Assembly: GCA_902798705.1 (NCBI GenBank)
Contig: CADBXS010000009.1
Location: 1 to 59,005, forward strand
DNA length: 59,005 nucleotides
Direction of reading: 5' to 3'
From: an uncultured Bacteroidales bacterium
Lineage (GTDB): Bacteria > Bacteroidota > Bacteroidia > Bacteroidales > Bacteroidaceae
Numbering within the stretch: the stretch's first letter is position 1; every line of letters begins with the position of its first letter. This document shows, piece by piece, positions 53,122 through 59,005 of the stretch. A program made the translations under genes and the position numbers. The notes beneath the pieces were generated by a model. It searched no databases. It saw nothing but the letters and a program-made list of their open reading frames with translations, and was not told where the DNA came from.

Positions 53122-55008
53122 TTATCTTCCCATCAGGACCAACAGCACATTGATGTCGCTGGGCGATACACCTGGAATTCGGCTGGCCTGTGCAAGGGTT
53201 ACGGGGTTGATGGCTGTGAGTTTTTGGCGAGCTTCGATGGTGATGTTGTTCATGTTCATGTAGTCAAACTTGCCTTGGATTTTGATGTTCTCCAGTCGGA
53301 TCATCTTCTCAGCCATTTCACGTTCGCGCTGGATGTAACCGCTGTATTTGATTCTCACCTCCATGGTTTCTACGATTTCCTCACGTTCCGCTTCGGTCTT
53401 TCCTTCGGTCTGTTTGGCAATCTCGTTTTGGAAAGCTTTGATGTGCGGAAGGATGTTCTGCACGGACACTTGAGGTCGTCCCAGCAGTTCGGCAAGTTTG
53501 CATCCACGCTGGAGTGGGGTAGTGCCGATTTGTTCGAGGGCAGGATTGATGAGAGCTGCCTTCAGCGAGAAGTTTTCTGCGAAGTCGATGAGTGCTTCGA
53601 TGCGCTGCTTCTTGTCGTTCATGCGGTCGTAGCGTTCCTGCGTGGCAAGTCCCATCTTGTAGCTGCGCTCCGTGAGTCGCATGTCGGCATCGTCCTGACG
53701 GAGGAGTATGCGGTATTCAGCTCTTGATGTGAACATACGATAAGGCTCGTCCACACCTTTCGTTACGAGGTCGTCAATCAGCACACCGATGTAGGCTTCG
53801 TTGCGCTGAAGGATGAATTCCTCTTTTCCTGCCACCTTCAGTGCTGCGTTCACACCAGCCACGAGTCCCTGTCCTGCTGCTTCTTCGTATCCTGTCGTTC
53901 CGTTCACCTGCCCTGCGAAGAAGAGTCCACTGAGCACTTTCGATTCCAGTGTGTGCTTCAACTGCGTTGGGTCGAAGAAGTCGTATTCGATGGCATAGCC
54001 TGGACGATAGACCATCAAGTTGCGGAAGCAAGGCAATCGTCTCAATGCTTCAATCTGCACATCCATTGGCAACGACGAACTGAATCCATTCAGATACATC
54101 TCGTTCGTCGTCTCGCCTTCGGGCTCGAGGAAGAGCATGTGCTGGTCGCGGTCGGGGAAAGTATGGAGTTTCGTTTCGATGCTTGGGCAGTAGCGTGGAC
54201 CTATGCTCTGAATCTGTCCATTGAAGAGTGGGGAGTCGGCAAATCCTGTGCGGAGCACTTCGTGCACCTCGGGTGTTGTATAGCAAATCCAGCAAGGTAG
54301 TTGCTTCAGCTTGCGAGGCACGTTCATGAAGGAGAACGCATGATAGTCCGTATCGCCATCTTGTCGCTCCATCAGCGAGAAATCCACACTGCGTTTGTCG
54401 ATGCGCACAGGAGTGCCTGTTTTCATGCGTCCGCTGCGGATGCCGTGTTGTGTGATGGATTCCGTGAGCAGTGGCGAAGCTGGTTCGGCAATGCGTCCGC
54501 CAGGAAGTTTGTTGCGCCCTATGTGCATGAGTCCGTTAAGGAACGTGCCAGCGGTGATGACAACGCACTTGGCTCTGAATTCAGCACCAAGGAAGGTTCT
54601 AACACCTTGAATCTCAGAACCTTCAACGATGATTTCTTTCACTTGGTCTTGCCAAATGTTGAGATTGTCCGTGTTTTCGAGGATGCCTCGCCAGGTCCAG
54701 ATGAATTTTTCTCTGTCGCATTGTGCTCGTGGACTCCACATGGCAGGTCCCTTCGAGCGGTTCAGCATTCGGAATTGCAGAGCGCAGCGGTCGGTCACGA
54801 TTCCCATCTGTCCGCCCAGTGCGTCAATCTCGCGCACAATCTGTCCTTTTGCAATTCCGCCCACGGCAGGATTGCAGCTCATTTGCGCTATCTTGTTCAT
54901 GTCCATCGTGATAAGGCAGGTCTTTGCGCCCATTCGTGCTGCTGCCGAAGCCGCCTCACATCCTGCGTGTCCTGCTCCCACTACGAGAACGTCGTATTCA
55001 AATATCAT
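53122..55008 (-). CDS. mnmG: tRNA uridine-5-carboxymethylaminomethyl modification enzyme
   Basis: 628 residues from ATG 55008. The FAD-binding start YDVLVVGAGHAGCEAASAAA, SCNPAVGGIAKGQIVREIDA and GTFLNGLMHIG are typical. With MnmE it modifies wobble uridines of tRNA. A minus-strand TAAGTTTG box (plus 55031-55038) puts the transcription start between 55026 and 55008, so the shorter start was chosen. mnmG (gidA) often lies near the replication origin. Confidence 0.95.
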   Translation of the reverse strand: MIFEYDVLVVGAGHAGCEAASAAARMGAKTCLITMDMNKIAQMSCNPAVGGIAKGQIVREIDALGGQMGIVTDRCALQFRMLNRSKGPAMWSPRAQCDREKFIWTWRGILENTDNLNIWQDQVKEIIVEGSEIQGVRTFLGAEFRAKCVVITAGTFLNGLMHIGRNKLPGGRIAEPASPLLTESITQHGIRSGRMKTGTPVRIDKRSVDFSLMERQDGDTDYHAFSFMNVPRKLKQLPCWICYTTPEVHEVLRTGFADSPLFNGQIQSIGPRYCPSIETKLHTFPDRDQHMLFLEPEGETTNEMYLNGFSSSLPMDVQIEALRRLPCFRNLMVYRPGYAIEYDFFDPTQLKHTLESKVLSGLFFAGQVNGTTGYEEAAGQGLVAGVNAALKVAGKEEFILQRNEAYIGVLIDDLVTKGVDEPYRMFTSRAEYRILLRQDDADMRLTERSYKMGLATQERYDRMNDKKQRIEALIDFAENFSLKAALINPALEQIGTTPLQRGCKLAELLGRPQVSVQNILPHIKAFQNEIAKQTEGKTEAEREEIVETMEVRIKYSGYIQREREMAEKMIRLENIKIQGKFDYMNMNNITIEARQKLTAINPVTLAQASRIPGVSPSDINVLLVLMGR

Positions 55009-55157
55009 CTTCAGATTTTGTTTCAATCTGCAAACTTACACAATTTTTTTGATATTTAAAGAATAAAATGAAAAAAGGGAAGCACCGACACATTAATTTC
55101 CCCGATTTTCATTTTTTTATCTAAACATAGAATCCTTGATTATATTTGCTAAATGAA

Positions 55158-55185
55158 GACAGCCCGCAGGGTGGTGCGGGCTGTC
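55158..55185. terminator. GC-rich hairpin, possible terminator
   Basis: GACAGCCCGCA pairs perfectly with TGCGGGCTGTC around a short loop. There is no strong T-run. It lies downstream of the small minus-strand ORF. Confidence 0.55.
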
Positions 55186-55226
55186 GTTGAATTTATGAAA
55201 AAGATTATTTTTATAGCATTCTGCGG

Positions 55227-55385
55227 TTAATGGAATGCTTTGGCGCAGTTTATATAGGAACTATTGAATGTGAATTTGTAGTCCACATCGTTGGCTTTGT
55301 CCTTGTGATTGAATGCTTTGCGAAGGAGACGTCCGAAAGCGTGCAGAGTGAAGCTAAGTCTGCTGAAAAAAACCTTTGTTTCCAT
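55227..55385 (-). CDS. Putative 52-residue protein with its own promoter
   Basis: The minus-strand frame reads METKVFFSRLSFTLHAFGRL, then RKAFNHKDKANDVDYKFTF and ends INCAKAFH. It is basic in the first half, with an amphipathic helix-like FSRLSFTLHAFGRLLRKAF. A full-match promoter lies 50 to 81 bases upstream and a hairpin 42 bases downstream, making a self-contained unit. I do not recognise the family. The 515-base gap between this ORF and the TonB gene otherwise holds hairpins only. Confidence 0.6.
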   Translation of the reverse strand: METKVFFSRLSFTLHAFGRLLRKAFNHKDKANDVDYKFTFNSSYINCAKAFH

Positions 55386-55434
55386 ATTCTTTATTGTTTT
55401 ATTGTTTACTATTATTTTTGTTTTTTTGACAACG

Positions 55435-55466
55435 CAAAGATATGGTAGTCTGAAGCGAATGACAAA
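55435..55466 (-). promoter_or_regulatory. Promoter of the 52-residue ORF
   Basis: On the minus strand TTTG (plus 55463-55466), 20 bases, then TATCTTTG (plus 55435-55442), a full match to the Bacteroidetes consensus. Confidence 0.75.
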
Positions 55467-55678
55467 TAAATGAATGCTTTTCTATTCAGCTTGTTGCGAC
55501 AGACCTCTTAATTTGCGACAAAAACTAAAAAGGGGTAAAAATAATGTCGTATTAAGATGAAAAAGGGAGAAAGAAACTTACTTAGACAAGCTCGCATGGG
55601 CTTTCAATGATTCTTGTTTTAGAACGAAAATACGCGTCGAACGCTCGTTAGCGTTCTGACGAGGGCTCGATGGAATTG

Positions 55679-55716
55679 CGCCGAGGGTTCGTTCGGATTC
55701 AAACGAGCCCTCGGCG
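55679..55716. repeat. Strong GC-rich hairpin related in wording to family A
   Basis: CGCCGAGGGTTCGTT (55679-55693) pairs with AACGAGCCCTCGGCG (55702-55716), with one G-T pair. A smaller AACGC/GCGTT hairpin precedes it at about 55640-55655. The wording resembles the CGAGCCTTCGGC hairpins of family A. Confidence 0.65.
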
Positions 55717-55901
55717 TTTTGGTAGTTCCTCAGCCGAGGAATGGCAGTTGCCTTAAATAGAAAGACCGACAACGCAAATTCGAGATGGTGGATGTGGTGC
55801 AAACTCCTTTTTTGGCGCAAAACGAGAGAAAAACGGGGAATTATTTTATTTATTCATAAAAAAACAAGAAATTTGTAGAAAATCCATAAAACTGTCTTAA
55901 T

Positions 55902-58900
55902 ATGAACAAAAGATTTTTGTTTTTTCTCTTCACATGCTTAGTGCTGAGTCTTTCGGCTGTTGCTCAGGTCACTACTTCCTCCCTTGGCGGTAAGGTGGAA
56001 AGCCAGGGTGAGCCCGTTATCGGTGCGTATGTTGTTGCGCTCCACACCCCTTCGGGAACTAAATACGGTGCCGTGACCAACAACAAGGGACGCTATTCCA
56101 TTCAGGGTATGCGTGTGGGTGGTCCTTACACCATCACCATCACATACGTGGGCTATCGTGATTTTGTCCGTAAGGACATCATGCTTGCGCTCGGTGATCC
56201 TACCGAAGTGAATGCCCGCATGACTGAGGACAATCAGATGCTCAGTGAAGTGTCTGTCACGGGCATTGCTACGCATGGCGGCAATGGTGCTTCGTCGAAC
56301 TTCGACTTGCAGCAGATTCAGAATGCGCCAACGGTGAATCGTGCTGTATATGATGTTGCCAAACTTTCCCCACTTGTGATGGACAATAAGTTTGGTGGCA
56401 TTTCCATAGCTGGTGCCAACAACCGCTACAACTCCTTCCAGATTGACGGTATGGTGAGCAACGACGTTTTCGGACTGGAAGGCGACGGAACGAATGGTGG
56501 TCGAGCTTACGGCTATTCTATTCCACTCGATGCTGTGGAGCAGTTGCAGATTGCTGTTTCGCCTTTCGATGTGCGCCAGAGTGGTTTTACGGGTGGTGCC
56601 ATCAACGCCATCACCAAGTCGGGTACGAACAAACTGACAGGAACGGCTTACACCTATTATACTGATGAGAACATGTACGGCCGCTACAGCCAGTTGTATC
56701 ATGAGCGTCAGCCGCTGACCGATGAAAAGACCAAGACCTTTGGTGGTTCGATTGGCGGTCCTATCGTGAAGGACAAACTCTTCTTCTTTGCCAATTTGGA
56801 ATATAAGAAGAATGAATATCCTTCCAGCTATGTAGCTGGTGCTACCAACTACTTCATGACCAACGAAATGGCGAAGGGCCAAGGACGCCAAGGTAGGCCA
56901 GCTGGGCCGCAGGGCCCTCGATGCCGGACGCATCGACGCGGCCTGCGCGGCCGTGCTCTTCCTGCACGGCCCCGAGATGCGCCTTGCGCTCTTGCGCGAC
57001 ATCGAGAAGAAGGCACTCGCTTTGTTGGGACGCTTGGACTGGAACATCAACACCCGTAACAAGTTTTCCATTCGCTATCAGCTGAACGACTCCTATTCCG
57101 ACAAGTGGAGTCTGGGAGCTCACAGCTTCACGTTCGACAACAGTAGTTACCGCATGGTGAACAAGACGCATACCTTCTCGGTGGAGTGGAACTCTCACTT
57201 CCGCGACAATCTCTACAACGAACTTCGTGCAGGTGCTACGCTCGTTCGCGATGACCGCGACGTGAAGTATCAGGGACCAACGATTTACATCACCAATGCA
57301 GGTCTTTACGACCTCACCACTGGCATGGAATATACCAAGGACCCTGTCACCGATTATAATTATGGCTCGAATGTCATCAACATTGGTACGGAATATTCTT
57401 CGGGTGTGAACTCGCTGAAGCAGGACATCTGGACACTGGAGGATAACCTCTCCTGGTATGTGGGTAACCATAGCTTCACTTTCGGTACGCACAACGAGTT
57501 CTACAACATGAAGAACGGTTTCGTGCAGTATGCCAACGGAGAATATGCCTACAACACAGGTCTCACGTCGTTCTTCAACGACACCCCTTCCACCTTCTAT
57601 TATAAGTATTCCGATGCCAGCATCACGGGCACCACTCGTTGGCTCACTCCGTTCAAGGCCGGGCAGTTTGGCGTGTATGTGCAGGACAAGTGGGAACCAA
57701 GCACAGCCTTCCAGCTCACTTATGGTATTCGTGCCGACCTTCCTGTCTATTTCAACAAGCCATCGACCAACGACGAATTCAATGCCAGCAGCTATGCTCA
57801 AATATATGGCGACCAAGTGGGCAAGAAACCTAAGAGCAGTGTGATGATTTCTCCACGCATCGGTTTCCGTTGGTTCCTCGACCAAGAGCATCGTTCGCTT
57901 CTCCGCGGAGGTGTCGGCATCTTCAATGGTCGTGCACCATTCGTTTGGATTGAGAATGCTTGGGCAAACACGGGTGTGGAGATGAAGGGAACCACCATCA
58001 ACTCGGGCGATATTCCTACCTTCACGCAGTTTGGTGGTAAGAGTCCGATGGATGCTGCAAACAGTGCCAAGGGTACTGCTTCGAAGCCTGACATCAACTT
58101 GGTGGACCGCAACTTCAAGTTCCCTCAGGCTTTCCGTGCCAACTTGGCTTGGGAATACACCACCAAGGACAACTTCAAGATTACACTCGAAGGTATGTAT
58201 TCTCGCTCATTCAATAACATTTGGTACGAAAACCTTGCCCTTTTGGATAAAGGTGAAAAGGTGTATGCTGTGAGCGCCGATTTCCCTCACTCTGCCACCA
58301 CTTATTATAGTCGCGACCTCGGTTCCTACAACAGCATCATCCGCATCACCAACACCAACAAGGGACACAGCTATTCCCTCAGTGCCAAGTTGGAGAAAAG
58401 CTTCCGCTTTGGTCTCAACCTCATGGCAAGTTACACCTTCGGCCACTCCTATTCCATCAACGACGGAACCAGCTCGACAGCCGCTTCCAACTGGGGCTAC
58501 TACTATTGCGTAGATCCTAATCGAAAGGTTGTTGGCTACTCCATGTTCGACCAGCCTCACAAGGTGACGGTCCAAGTGGGTTACAACTCCAAGAAGTACT
58601 TGGCAGGACGCTTGCAGACGCATGTCAGCCTCATTTACAATGGCTACAGTGGACAACGTTACAGCCTCACCATGAGCGATGCACAGAGTTCGTCGTTCAA
58701 TGGCGAATACCGCACGGGCAACTCTCTTCTCTACATCCCAACCGACTACGAACTGGGAGCCATGAAGTTTGTGAGCGAAGCCGACCGCACACAGTTTGCC
58801 GAATGGATTCGTGACGATTCCTACGCTAAGGACCACCGCGGACAGTTTGCTGAACCTAACTCCAACCTGTGCAAATTTGAGCACCGCGTCGATTTCCATC

Positions 58901-59005
58901 TTGCAGAGGACTTCTACTATCTGAAGAATCGCGGAAGCAAAGTGGAGCTGACGCTCGACATCATCAATGCAGCAAACCTCATCAACAAGCACTGGGGCAC
59001 GTACT
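55902..59005 (+). pseudogene. Oar-like TonB-dependent receptor, interrupted and truncated by window end
   Basis: The first frame (55902 to about 56870) has a signal peptide (FLFFLFTCLVLSLSAVAQ), a carboxypeptidase-regulatory-like domain (about 23-110), and the plug (FDLQQIQNAPTVNRAVYDVA, QSGFTGGAINAITKSGTNKL) to NYFMTNEMA. A GC-rich foreign-looking segment follows, after which the barrel resumes in another frame at ALALLGRLDWNINTRNKFSI (57013) and stays open to the window end. Native sequence of perhaps 25-35 residues seems replaced. The Oar-type receptor identity is secure; whether the gene is truly broken is not. Confidence 0.85.
56871..57012 (+). other. GC-rich foreign-looking segment within the TonB receptor gene
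   Basis: 56881-57000 is 87 G/C of 120 bases (counted: 43 of 60 and 44 of 60), far above the surroundings. In the downstream frame it reads RRALDAGRIDAACAAVLFLH and RLALLRDIEKK, which looks like ordinary coding sequence of a GC-rich organism rather than receptor sequence. Boundaries are accurate to about 10 bases. Confidence 0.75.

Noticed and set aside
53098..53727. Plus-strand ORF starting MFHVKQ beside mnmG
   Set aside because: The start is translated parS sequence and the rest is antisense to mnmG.

Overview
The window looks like a chromosome segment of a Bacteroidales bacterium, most likely Prevotellaceae. The signs are repeated Bacteroidetes-type promoters (TTTG, 19-21 bases, TAnnTTTG), a SusC/SusD pair, a BspA-type leucine-rich repeat protein, a succinylornithine-type transcarbamylase, and secreted proteins with short C-terminal tails of the type-IX-sorting kind. 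No rRNA, tRNA, CRISPR array or transposase gene was recognised.

Layout. 0-5.3 kb: a LiaF-like membrane protein divergent from a membrane-bound LytTR regulator, a self-inhibited Fic enzyme behind a promoter with an operator-like palindrome, a membrane-anchored AraC regulator and a coiled-coil lipoprotein. 5.5-13.2 kb (minus strand): a TlpA-like thioredoxin lipoprotein/periplasmic protein, then a tight four-gene run DEAD-box helicase > succinylornithine transcarbamylase > M16 peptidase > SulP/STAS transporter. 13.4-27.9 kb: surface and secreted proteins, namely three CotH-kinase proteins, an outer-membrane barrel, the BspA-like protein and a PHB-depolymerase-like esterase with a frameshift. 28.2-29.7 kb: an AbiEii-type nucleotidyltransferase with its small upstream partner, and a secreted 17-residue-repeat protein. 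29.7-37.8 kb: a small polysaccharide-utilisation locus (GH127 arabinofuranosidase, broken SusD, SusC). 38.3-43.3 kb: a translationally coupled lipoprotein/ECF sigma/anti-sigma operon and a helix-hairpin-helix barrel protein. 43.6-55 kb: housekeeping genes (polA, polyprenyl synthase, PurF-like, deoC, dtd, uvrC, apt, mnmG) with two exact and two one-mismatch parS sites, suggesting the origin-proximal partition region. 55.2-59 kb: a previously uncounted 52-residue ORF with its own promoter, and an Oar-like TonB receptor running off the end.

Five dispersed non-coding repeat families occupy the intergenic space: a 217-bp element (A), nested palindromes whose 'words' differ between copies while the pairing is kept (B), G-rich inverted repeats (C, one inside a coding region), a roughly 190-bp element with four 13-bp palindromes at an exact 21-bp period (D), and a module that accompanies D in either orientation.

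Four genes are broken: esterase (frameshift), susD (deletion plus frameshift), polA (deletion of the O-helix region plus frameshift) and the TonB receptor (a roughly 140-bp, 72% GC foreign-looking segment plus frameshift). Because polA and susD would be costly losses, assembly errors must be excluded before a biological reading is accepted.
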